IMG/VR virus record: IMGVR_UViG_3300028176_000217
Coordinates: 1-25,645 of that record
From: a virus
DNA length: 25,645 bases
Strand: one strand, 5' to 3'
Made by a program: the position numbers and the translations under genes. Position 1 is the first letter of the stretch; the number at the start of each line of letters is the position of its first letter. Shown here piece by piece: positions 13,529-19,841 of the stretch. The notes beneath the pieces were generated by a model that was not told the origin of the DNA, did not search any database, and worked only from the letters and a program-made list of their open reading frames with translations.

Positions 13529-14143
13529 ATGGCTAAAAAGAAAACAACTAATAAAGGTAATGTAATAAACAAAGGTAATAAGATATCTAATAAGGGGGAT
13601 AAACAGCAAAAAACGCTTTCTGATTCTCCAAAAACGCAGAAAACGCTAAAAACGCTTTCTTCCCGTAATAATTCTACTGCAACAGAGGATATAATTATAG
13701 ATAACGATAAAGCAATAGAAGAACTTATCAAAAGAAGAGGACTTCCTGAAGGTGAAGAACCAAAGAAGGAAGAAGAAGTATTCATCATAGGAAAAGTAAA
13801 GAAGACATATCTCAAAGAATCAGAAATATTGAGAGCATTAGAATTAAATGCAGGAGTACTTTCTGAAACTGCAAAGATGCTTCGCACTTCATATGCCAGA
13901 TTAAAAGAATTTATAGAAAGCAATCCTTCTCTCAAGCAAGCTGCTGATGATGTATTAGAAGTAAAAAAAGATTTGGCAGAATCAGAACTCAATAAACATA
14001 TCAGAAAAGGAAATCTTACTGCAATAATATTCTTCTTAAAGACAAGAGCAAAGGATAGAGGATATGTTGAAACAATGGATTTAACTCTTCCTAACAAACC
14101 CATCTATTTCGTATATAAAGAAGTGCAACCTGAAAAGAAATAA
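13529..14143 (+). CDS. terS: Terminase small subunit (TerS)-like protein
   Basis: A 204-residue protein directly upstream of the large subunit. Residues 1-55 are low-complexity and basic, with repeated NKG (NKGN, NKGD) and QKTL/KTL units. From about residue 95, the sequence ILRALELNAGVLSETAK, then RLKEFIESNPSLKQAADDVLE, is a helix-turn-helix followed by coiled helices, as in phage TerS proteins that recognise the packaging site. The C-terminal tail (YFVYKEVQPEKK) may contact TerL. A weak AAAGGA precedes ATG 13529. The terS stop lies within the AAGGAG site of the next gene. Confidence 0.75.
   Translation: MAKKKTTNKGNVINKGNKISNKGDKQQKTLSDSPKTQKTLKTLSSRNNSTATEDIIIDNDKAIEELIKRRGLPEGEEPKKEEEVFIIGKVKKTYLKESEILRALELNAGVLSETAKMLRTSYARLKEFIESNPSLKQAADDVLEVKKDLAESELNKHIRKGNLTAIIFFLKTRAKDRGYVETMDLTLPNKPIYFVYKEVQPEKK
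13610..13655 (+). repeat. Four AAAACGC direct repeats within terS
   Basis: AAAACGC occurs at 13610, 13631, 13640 and 13649, with spacings of 21, 9 and 9 bases. They encode part of the KTL/QKT low-complexity segment of TerS. Repeats inside the terS gene are a known place for packaging (pac) sites in some phages, but here they may only reflect repetitive protein sequence. Confidence 0.45.
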
Positions 14144-14155
14144 GGAGTGTTATCT

Positions 14156-16363
14156 ATGAAGGCCAAAGATGATGCTCCTATCATTTTAAAGAGAAGAAAA
14201 CCATATTTCCCACCAAAGCCAAAACTAGTGAAAGAAAAGAAAAGAGGATGGAAAGCTACTGGTCGCCCTAAAGGTAGTAAAAACAAGAAGACTCTTATAA
14301 AAGAACAAAACAAAAGATTCAAAAAGATTCAGAAGAACATTACTGAAAAAGAAATTCTCATCACTCCATTATTTTCTAAAATAAAAGAAGTTGACTCACT
14401 TGTTATTGCATTAAGAGGTGGTGCTCGTAGCAGCAAGTCATATTCTCTTGCTCAATTAATGACAGAAAGGTTTTTTGGTTGTCCAGGGAGAAGAATATTA
14501 ATTTTGAGAAAAACACTTCCTTCTCTCAGAGTGACAACATTAGCATTAATGAAAGAATATATGTCATTAATTGGAATGTTCCCTTTCATAAAAGAAAGTA
14601 AGCAAACATTAGATTGGAAGTATGGAAATACATTATTGCATTTTGGTTCACTTGATGACCCTGAAAAAATAAAGTCCTCAGACTGGAATGACATCTGGAT
14701 GGAAGAAGCAACAGAATTTTCCTACAGAGATTTTATGATTCTCAAAACAAGACTTTCCTCACCTATATGCGGCAATCTTCCCAATCAATTATTTATGTCA
14801 TTTAACCCAGAAGATGAATACTGCTGGATAAAAGAAAAAGTAATTGATGCTGATACAGATTGCACAGAAATTCCTTCTTCATATAAAGACAATCCTTTTC
14901 TATCAGATGAATATAGGAAGATACTTGAAGATTTAGAAAAGCAAGATATCAATTACTGGAGAATATATGGATTAGGACAATGGGGAAAGTTAACCAATTT
15001 AGTTTATTCTAATTGGAAGATAGTAGAAGACTTTCCCATTCAAAGAAGCAATGTCATATATGGTCTTGACTTTGGATTCAACAATCCTTCTGCATTACTC
15101 AAGTTGTATTTGGATGGTAGTGAATGCGGTGTAGAAGAAAAGATATATGAAACAGGATTAACAACAACAGATTTGATAAGTAAGATGGAAGAAGCAATTC
15201 CATTAGAACATAGACAAAGTCATCCTATATATGCTGATAATGCAGAACCAGATAGAATACTCGAAATCAATAATGCAGGCTTCTGGTGCTTACCATGTCA
15301 TAAGGTATCAGTGACAGAAGGCATAGATGATGTGAAGCAATTTCAGATATACTCGCTATCAACAAATACACAATACAATAAAGAAGTCAAGACATACAGT
15401 TGGAGACAAGATAAGAATGACCGCATACTTGATGAGCCGGTGAAGTATAATGACCATTACTGTCTTGTTGGTGATACAAAGATATTAATGGCAAATAATA
15501 CTGAGAAGAAAATAAAAGATATTCTTCCGGAAGAATTAATTCAGACGGCAACTGGAATCAATAAGGTATTGCTATCTAAATTAACAAAAAGAAAAGCAAC
15601 GATATATCAAATCAATTTATCTAATGGGTCTTTTTTAAAAGGAACAGGGGATCATCCAATATATACTCTTGATGGGTTAGTAAAAATAAAAGATTTAAAT
15701 AGTCAAAAGATAATTGTTTGGGAGGAGTTATGCAGAAGCAAATTATATTTAGAAAAAGAAAATACAATTGGGATGGAAGATATTATTCTCCAGTTGGTGG
15801 ATGTTTTAATGGAAGAAAAAGATTACATTGCGCTAAATGGATATTCTGTAATGGAGAAATCCCAAAAGGATATGAGATTCATCATAAAGATAAAGATGGA
15901 AGAAATAACCGAATGGATAATTTGGAACTTATCGAGGTTGGCAAGCATAGATCAAAACATCTTAAAGAAAAATGGACATCAAAAGAATTTAGAGAAAGAG
16001 GTAAAAAACATCTTCTGGCAATTAATTCTCTTGCAAAAGAATGGCATGCATCAAAAGAAGGAGAGGAATGGCATAGACAACATGCAAAAGATATCTGGAA
16101 GAATAGAATGTCTTTCACAAAAAATTGTGAAGTTTGTGGAAAAGAATATAAAACATACTTCCCTACAAAATCAAAATACTGCCATGCTAATTGCAAGCAA
16201 AAAGCTCTTGGAAAAAGAAGACGTATACAACTTAACCGTAGAAAATGATCATAATTATTATGCAAATAAAATATTAGTAAAGAATTGTGATGCCATGAGA
16301 TATGCTCTATCAACTTATGTTCGTCAAAATTTAATGGGAAGACCAAGAATAAGGGAATTATAG
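14156..16363 (+). CDS. terL: Terminase large subunit (TerL) interrupted in frame by an intein
   Basis: The 735-residue precursor contains Walker A GGARSSKS (88-95), Walker B DIWMEEATE (179-187), then the RNase-H-like nuclease with GLDFGF (Asp305) and YADNAEPD (Asp361). The third nuclease acid motif, DH-Y-CDAMRYAL, is split: Tyr435 is followed by an intein of 275 residues, and the remaining CDAMRYALSTYV follows it. Splicing would restore a protein of about 460 residues, usual for TerL, which cuts and pumps phage DNA into the prohead. The N-terminus has an added basic tail with APIILKRRKPYF and GRPKGSKNKK. I chose ATG 14156 over GTG 14147, which lies inside the AAGGAG site. If the intein failed to splice, the nuclease active site would be broken. 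Confidence 0.93.
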   Translation: MKAKDDAPIILKRRKPYFPPKPKLVKEKKRGWKATGRPKGSKNKKTLIKEQNKRFKKIQKNITEKEILITPLFSKIKEVDSLVIALRGGARSSKSYSLAQLMTERFFGCPGRRILILRKTLPSLRVTTLALMKEYMSLIGMFPFIKESKQTLDWKYGNTLLHFGSLDDPEKIKSSDWNDIWMEEATEFSYRDFMILKTRLSSPICGNLPNQLFMSFNPEDEYCWIKEKVIDADTDCTEIPSSYKDNPFLSDEYRKILEDLEKQDINYWRIYGLGQWGKLTNLVYSNWKIVEDFPIQRSNVIYGLDFGFNNPSALLKLYLDGSECGVEEKIYETGLTTTDLISKMEEAIPLEHRQSHPIYADNAEPDRILEINNAGFWCLPCHKVSVTEGIDDVKQFQIYSLSTNTQYNKEVKTYSWRQDKNDRILDEPVKYNDHYCLVGDTKILMANNTEKKIKDILPEELIQTATGINKVLLSKLTKRKATIYQINLSNGSFLKGTGDHPIYTLDGLVKIKDLNSQKIIVWEELCRSKLYLEKENTIGMEDIILQLVDVLMEEKDYIALNGYSVMEKSQKDMRFIIKIKMEEITEWIIWNLSRLASIDQNILKKNGHQKNLEKEVKNIFWQLILLQKNGMHQKKERNGIDNMQKISGRIECLSQKIVKFVEKNIKHTSLQNQNTAMLIASKKLLEKEDVYNLTVENDHNYYANKILVKNCDAMRYALSTYVRQNLMGRPRIREL
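15721..15727 (+). promoter_or_regulatory. Internal ribosome binding site for the nested HNH gene
   Basis: GGAGGAG ends 2 bases before ATG 15730, inside the terL/intein coding sequence. It looks like other sites in this window (GAGGAGTAATT-ATG, AAGGAGTAGTT-ATG), though the spacing is shorter. It fixes the nested start at 15730 and not at the in-frame TTG 15718, and implies independent translation of the endonuclease. Confidence 0.7.
15730..16248 (+). CDS. HNH homing endonuclease nested in the intein in an alternative frame (172 aa)
   Basis: The domain has the HNH layout of the HNH_3 type: RLHCAKWIFCNGEIPKG, then IHHKDKDGRNNRMDNLELI with His51/His52 and Asn64, followed by a basic helical region. 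A four-Cys zinc finger sits near the end (Cys133, 136, 151, 155). It would cut an intein-less terL copy and promote spread of the element. The frame differs from that of terL, so it is a free-standing protein made from its own GGAGGAG site. Its last nine or so codons (RRIQLNRRK) overlap intein block F (VYNLTVEN) in the other frame. The stop is TGA 16246-16248. Both overlapping frames are open throughout, which is rare in such AT-rich DNA. Confidence 0.85.
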   Translation: MQKQIIFRKRKYNWDGRYYSPVGGCFNGRKRLHCAKWIFCNGEIPKGYEIHHKDKDGRNNRMDNLELIEVGKHRSKHLKEKWTSKEFRERGKKHLLAINSLAKEWHASKEGEEWHRQHAKDIWKNRMSFTKNCEVCGKEYKTYFPTKSKYCHANCKQKALGKRRRIQLNRRK

Positions 16364-16372
16364 GAGGAAACT

Positions 16373-16585
16373 ATGAATACTTCTAATATAACATTAGGAT
16401 TAAAAAGAACAGAAAGAATAGGTAAAGACATTATAAAAGAATACTTATGGTCAGGCATTAAAGTAGTATATATTAATAATGATGTAACAAAAGAAACATA
16501 TGAAGAAGCAATCAAAAGACTAAACAATATAGATTTACCTATAAAAAGAGAGATAAACAGTGTAGCAAGCTCTCAGCTAGCATAA
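16373..16585 (+). CDS. Small hypothetical protein (70 aa)
   Basis: AGGAGG at 16362-16367 precedes ATG 16373. It is a basic mixed alpha/beta protein (IKVVYINNDVTKETYEEAI). Not recognised. It follows terL directly and may be part of the late operon. Confidence 0.55.
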   Translation: MNTSNITLGLKRTERIGKDIIKEYLWSGIKVVYINNDVTKETYEEAIKRLNNIDLPIKREINSVASSQLA

Positions 16586-16607
16586 ATTAAAGAATATAAG
16601 GGATATT

Positions 16608-16682
16608 ATGGGCTATATAATCAACATATCAATCATATTAATAGTAATCATATCAATAATAGAGATAAGAAGGAATATATGA
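16608..16682 (+). CDS. Possible 24-residue membrane peptide
   Basis: ATG 16608 follows AAGGGATATT. The peptide is nearly all Ile, Val, Ser and Leu (IINISIILIVIISII) with a basic end (EIRRNI), consistent with one short membrane span. It ends in an ATGA overlap with the next frame. So short a hydrophobic frame can occur by chance in this low-complexity stretch, so the call is tentative. Confidence 0.35.
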   Translation: MGYIINISIILIVIISIIEIRRNI

Positions 16683-16891
16683 AGAATAATATAACAATAC
16701 AAGATGTATTGTTTATTGATATGAATATGGATAGTAATGATGATATGAGAAGTAATGATTCATACATAAGAACATTACTATTCATTCATAACAACAAGAG
16801 AAGTACTACTCATATCAACACTAACACTAACACTAACAAGAAAGTACTACTGATGATGGAAAGGGGGGAGGGGGAGTGTTTTTATTGTTAG
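16679..16891 (+). CDS. Low-complexity hypothetical frame (70 aa)
   Basis: The frame opens with an ATGA overlap after GAAGG. The product has an Asn/Asp/Met-rich first half (DMNMDSNDDMRSND) and a repeated TN stretch (INTNTNTNKK). It ends MERGEGECFYC over a purine tract of six and five G. Coding status is doubtful because the sequence follows nucleotide repeats. Confidence 0.35.
   Translation: MKNNITIQDVLFIDMNMDSNDDMRSNDSYIRTLLFIHNNKRSTTHINTNTNTNKKVLLMMERGEGECFYC
16801..16876 (+). repeat. Repeat patch: flanking 10-mers, AACACT tandem and a G-rich purine tract
   Basis: AAGTACTACT occurs at 16801-16810 and 16842-16851. Between them AACACT is repeated three times in tandem (16817-16834) plus a partial copy. 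A purine tract with runs of six and five G follows (16861-16876). The cluster lies 440 bases after terL. It could be a packaging, initiation or regulatory site, or simple low-complexity sequence. Confidence 0.5.
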
Positions 16892-16965
16892 ATACTCTTT
16901 TAGTAGTAATGGATATTGGTGTTTCTATAAGTTTTTTGAGGTTTTGATATATAATTAAATATAAC

Positions 16966-16974
16966 GGAGGAGGT
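16966..16974 (+). promoter_or_regulatory. Very strong ribosome binding site
   Basis: GGAGGAGGT lies 3 bases before ATG 16978, an extended Shine-Dalgarno match. It is among the strongest in the window and fixes the start of the next gene. The preceding 74 bases are a gap with a TATAAT at 16950-16955 but no convincing -35. Confidence 0.55.
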
Positions 16975-16977
16975 AGA

Positions 16978-17172
16978 ATGAGGACATTAGAGGATTATTT
17001 CAAAACAAATGGTATAGACCATGTTATACGATGCTTTATACATAACGACAAAGTAAGTTTTTATATTCACCCTGCAAACATAGATGGGGAGACATTAGAC
17101 TTCTTTGTTTCTGGGAATACTTTAACTCCTGTTTTTGAAACAAAAGTAAATACTGAGATTCCAAAAAACTAA
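16978..17172 (+). CDS. Small hypothetical protein (64 aa)
   Basis: Beta-rich small protein (DHVIRCFIHNDKVSFYIHP, then GETLDFFVSGNTL), probably a compact soluble fold. The start is set by GGAGGAGGT. Not recognised. It opens a small gene run leading to the portal. Confidence 0.62.
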   Translation: MRTLEDYFKTNGIDHVIRCFIHNDKVSFYIHPANIDGETLDFFVSGNTLTPVFETKVNTEIPKN

Positions 17173-17181
17173 AAACAGAAG

Positions 17182-17409
17182 TTGAAAAAATACTGGCCGA
17201 TTTTTGAGGATATAATTATATATAATGGGAAATTTATTATGACAGAAGAATTTGCTTTTGCTATTCATAAAAAATTAGGATGCATTAAAAGAATACCTAT
17301 TCATGCAGTAGGATGGATTAATAAAACTGAATGGGTTGTTTATGAAAAATTTCCTACTGAAGAAATCTACTTTAGTGAATTTACTTATATTATGGAAAAA
17401 TTAATATGA
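17182..17409 (+). CDS. Small hypothetical protein (75 aa, start uncertain)
   Basis: The frame can begin at TTG 17182 (weak CAGAAG site) or at ATG 17239-17241 (weak). The stronger coding part is TEEFAFAIHKKLGCIKRIP, then AVGWINKTEWVVYEKFP. It ends in an ATGA overlap with the next small gene. Not recognised. Confidence 0.5.
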   Translation: MKKYWPIFEDIIIYNGKFIMTEEFAFAIHKKLGCIKRIPIHAVGWINKTEWVVYEKFPTEEIYFSEFTYIMEKLI

Positions 17410-17579
17410 TTCCTTTTAAAGAAAAAGATGTAAAAAATTATTTAGATATAAATATTGCTAATTGGAGAAAAAAGAAAAATGAAGCTGATATATCAAAAAC
17501 CACAAGAGATTTGTCCATTTGCTATATTGATGCTTATCAAACTGTGAGAATAGCTTTATTTGGAGAAATGCTGAATTAA
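17406..17579 (+). CDS. Small helical protein (57 aa)
   Basis: ATG 17406 overlaps the previous stop (ATGA), and the frame ends at TAA 17577-17579. Residues 5-26 (KEKDVKNYLDINIANWRKKK) are helical and faintly like the start of the 96-residue protein at 5390. The rest is helical (LSICYIDAYQTVRIALFGE). Not recognised. Confidence 0.5.
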   Translation: MIPFKEKDVKNYLDINIANWRKKKNEADISKTTRDLSICYIDAYQTVRIALFGEMLN

Positions 17580-17593
17580 GGAGGAAAAAGTAA

Positions 17594-17788
17594 ATGATTG
17601 ATTTTAAAACTATTCAGGTAGGAGAAAAAGTTAAGGTAGTTGGAATGGGGGCACCGGGATTTGCAAAACTTGGGGATATACTGGAAATTACCAATGTTGA
17701 ACAAAATAAAGTCTGTGCAAAAAGAGATGATGGAGAAGAAGTCTTTTTTGCATTAACCTGTGGGGCTTCCAGATTGGAGAAGATATGA
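17594..17788 (+). CDS. Small SH3/KOW-like barrel protein (64 aa)
   Basis: The pattern QVGEKVKVVGMGAPGFAKLGDILEI, then KVCAKRDDGEEVFF, is typical of a small beta-barrel of SH3/KOW type. Such domains bind nucleic acid or protein, but which one is not clear. GGAGG precedes ATG 17594. It overlaps the next gene by ATGA. Confidence 0.58.
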   Translation: MIDFKTIQVGEKVKVVGMGAPGFAKLGDILEITNVEQNKVCAKRDDGEEVFFALTCGASRLEKI

Positions 17789-18117
17789 TAAAAAATATAT
17801 GTGCCGGAATACTAACTTTGTTTGCTTTGGTTGGTGGAATATGGGGAGCAAGAAGTATGTTGGCAACTGCTGGTGATTTAGAGAAGACAAAACAGGAAAT
17901 TACTGAGCAGTCAATACAAACATTTGACAAGATGCAAGTGTATATTGATAAGAGATTTGCTTTGCAGGAATTGACAGAATTAAAAAACAGGGAAGATGTT
18001 CTTATAGAAGCATTAGAGAAAAGTCCTAATAGCACAAAAAAACAAAAAGAATATGATAAAGTTGCAAGACAGATTGAAGTTGTAGAAAAAGAACTGAAAA
18101 CATTAAAGAGTAAATAG
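17785..18117 (+). CDS. Membrane-anchored coiled-coil protein (110 aa)
   Basis: Residues 4-26 form a membrane segment or signal anchor (ICAGILTLFALVGGIWGARS), followed by charged coiled-coil helices from about residue 30 to the end. The layout resembles small phage membrane proteins often placed near lysis genes, such as inner-membrane spanin-like or XhlA-like proteins. No holin or endolysin is adjacent, so lysis is only one option. It is coupled to the previous gene by ATGA. Confidence 0.62.
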   Translation: MIKNICAGILTLFALVGGIWGARSMLATAGDLEKTKQEITEQSIQTFDKMQVYIDKRFALQELTELKNREDVLIEALEKSPNSTKKQKEYDKVARQIEVVEKELKTLKSK

Positions 18118-18166
18118 GAATTTGAGAGAAAGTATTTATGAATTTGTATATTGAGGAATTATAATT

Positions 18167-19621
18167 ATGAATATTTTTGGATTTGACATATCATTAAAAC
18201 GAAGTAGTAAAGGGGAACCGGATTGGAATAGGGGAGCAGATAATAAAATAAAGGATAGCTATATACTTCCCTGGGAACAAAGTCGACCATTATCACAAAC
18301 AGCCAACTATGCAGCTATGATTGGGGCATATAAAAGCTGGGTTTATATTTGTGCTAATAAAAATGCTACTGCTGTAGCAAATGCCAATTTAAAAGTTTAT
18401 GTTAAGAAAAAAAATAAAGACCAGAAAACACATTTTACTACCAAGGCTGTAGATAGAAGTACATTAGCAAGATTCCAGAAAAATGCTGCTTTTAATAGAA
18501 TTCTTACAAAAAATTCTTCTATAGAAGAAGTAGAAGAGCATCCTTTGTATGATTTGTTTGCAAAAGTAAATCCCTTTATAAGCAGATTTGATTTGTGGGA
18601 GTTGACTACTTTATATTTGGAGATGACAGGAAATGCTTATTGGTATGTTGTAAGAGATGAGACATTCGGAATACCAATTCAACTATGGGTTATGCCATCA
18701 CAGTATATGCAGGTAGTAGTTTCAAGAGATAGATTTATTTCTGGATATGTTTTTACAAGAGGAGTAGAAAAGATTCCTTTTGAAGAAGCAGAAATTATTC
18801 ATTTTAAATATCCTTCTTTGTCTTCCATATTTTATGGACAAGGTTGTTTACTAGCGGCAATGGATGCTTATGATTTTGAGCAGAGTGCAAAAAGTTTTGA
18901 AACTACTCTTATGAAAAATCAAGGAAGACCAGAAGGAATACTTCAGACAGACCAAGGATTGACCGACCCAGAATTTGAAAGACTGAGAACTCAGTTTGAA
19001 AATAAATATGGTCAGCAAGGAAGAAAAGGGAAACCATTACTTCTTGAAAAAGGATTGAAATATACTCCTTTAACAATGACACCAAAAGAAATAAATTTTA
19101 TAGTTGGTAGAAAATTATCAAGAGAAGAAATTGCAGCTGTATTCGGAGTTCCTATTTCAAAGCTTACAACTGAGAAAGTAAATCTTGCAAATGCTTTTAT
19201 TGGCGAAAGACAATACATGGCAGATACAATTTCTCCTAGATTAAAAAGAATAGAAGAAAAGATAAATGAGAGATTGATGCCAATGTATGATGATAATCTA
19301 TTTGTAGTTTATGATGAAGTAGTTCCAGAAGACAAAGAGTTTGTAATTAAGGAAAGAGAAAGTAATTTGAAAACAATGATGACTACTATTAATCAGGAAA
19401 GAGAAAAAATAAATCTTGATTCTGTTAAGTGGGGGGATATTCCTTTCGTTCCTGCCGGAGTAGCTCCTTTGGGAAGTCCTCAGCAACAAGCAAATGGTTC
19501 TATGCAGAATGCTGGTGCTGATGGAGTTGGAGATGAAGAAAATCCTGTAGCAATTGCAGAAGACATGGCGAAGGCAGTAGTAGAAGCAATAAGAGGAAAA
19601 AAGAAAAAGGAGAAAAAGTAA
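18167..19621 (+). CDS. HK97-family portal protein
   Basis: A 484-residue protein with the HK97-type portal pattern: MIGAYKSWVYICANKNATAV near the start, the HPLYDLFAKVNP and YLEMTGNAYW segments, the VMPSQYMQVV strand, and IIHFKYPS followed by YGQGCL. Later LSREEIAAVFGVP and then ERQYMADTISPRLKRIEEKI are hallmark portal helices. It would form the dodecameric ring at one vertex through which TerL packages DNA. The C-terminus has a flexible Gly/Gln region and a poly-Lys tail (GKKKKEKK). GAGGAATTATAATT precedes ATG 18167. The next gene begins directly after the stop. Confidence 0.93.
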   Translation: MNIFGFDISLKRSSKGEPDWNRGADNKIKDSYILPWEQSRPLSQTANYAAMIGAYKSWVYICANKNATAVANANLKVYVKKKNKDQKTHFTTKAVDRSTLARFQKNAAFNRILTKNSSIEEVEEHPLYDLFAKVNPFISRFDLWELTTLYLEMTGNAYWYVVRDETFGIPIQLWVMPSQYMQVVVSRDRFISGYVFTRGVEKIPFEEAEIIHFKYPSLSSIFYGQGCLLAAMDAYDFEQSAKSFETTLMKNQGRPEGILQTDQGLTDPEFERLRTQFENKYGQQGRKGKPLLLEKGLKYTPLTMTPKEINFIVGRKLSREEIAAVFGVPISKLTTEKVNLANAFIGERQYMADTISPRLKRIEEKINERLMPMYDDNLFVVYDEVVPEDKEFVIKERESNLKTMMTTINQEREKINLDSVKWGDIPFVPAGVAPLGSPQQQANGSMQNAGADGVGDEENPVAIAEDMAKAVVEAIRGKKKKEKK

Positions 19622-19840
19622 ATGCTATCAACACCAAAATGTTATGAGAGACATTGTAAGAATTATTTAGGAGTAATTCAATCGGATGGAACAGAGTTGA
19701 CAGAAACAAATTACTGTAAAGCATTTCCTGATGGGATACCTAGAGAGATTGCTTATGGAGATAATAAACATACAGGAGCAATTGTTGGCCAAGAGAATAG
19801 TTTTGTTTTTGAAAAAGGCAAATTTGAATGGGAAGACTAA
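19622..19840 (+). CDS. Small Cys-containing phage protein (72 aa)
   Basis: The protein starts with Cys residues (KCYERHCKNYLG), then NYCKAFPDGIPREIAYGDNKH and ends FVFEKGKFEWED. The C-x-A-F-P-D-G-I-P motif is one I recognise from small phage proteins near portal and MuF genes; the role is unknown. The four Cys may bind a metal. AAAGGAGAAAAAGTAA lies upstream. Confidence 0.68.
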   Translation: MLSTPKCYERHCKNYLGVIQSDGTELTETNYCKAFPDGIPREIAYGDNKHTGAIVGQENSFVFEKGKFEWED

Positions 19841-19841
19841 T

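Larger units (their letters stand above)
15461..16285 (+). mobile_element. Intein in the TerL nuclease motif, with a nested out-of-frame HNH gene
   Basis: The intein starts at Cys (CLVGDTKILM, block A), has GTGDHPIYT as block B, and ends with VYNLTVENDHNYYANKI (block F) and ILVKN followed by the +1 Cys of the C-extein. The insertion lies in the DH-x-x-DAxRYA motif of the terminase nuclease, a highly conserved position of the kind inteins favour. The splicing parts are about 90 residues at the N side and about 30 at the C side. Between them the intein frame runs open for about 170 codons, where the HNH endonuclease is encoded in another frame. The block G penultimate residue is Lys instead of the usual His. 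Confidence 0.88.

Noticed and set aside
13501-14103. Long antisense frame opposite terS
   Set aside because: It is a Ser/Leu/Phe-rich mirror of terS with no ribosome site or family motif.
15461-16285. Group I or II intron in terL
   Set aside because: The insert is open in the terL frame and begins and ends with intein blocks, so it is protein-level.
15882-16346. Antisense frame opposite the HNH/intein region
   Set aside because: It shows no motif or start signal and reflects the two constrained sense frames.
16817-16840. CRISPR-like array
   Set aside because: The AACACT units are contiguous hexamers with no spacers and no cas genes.
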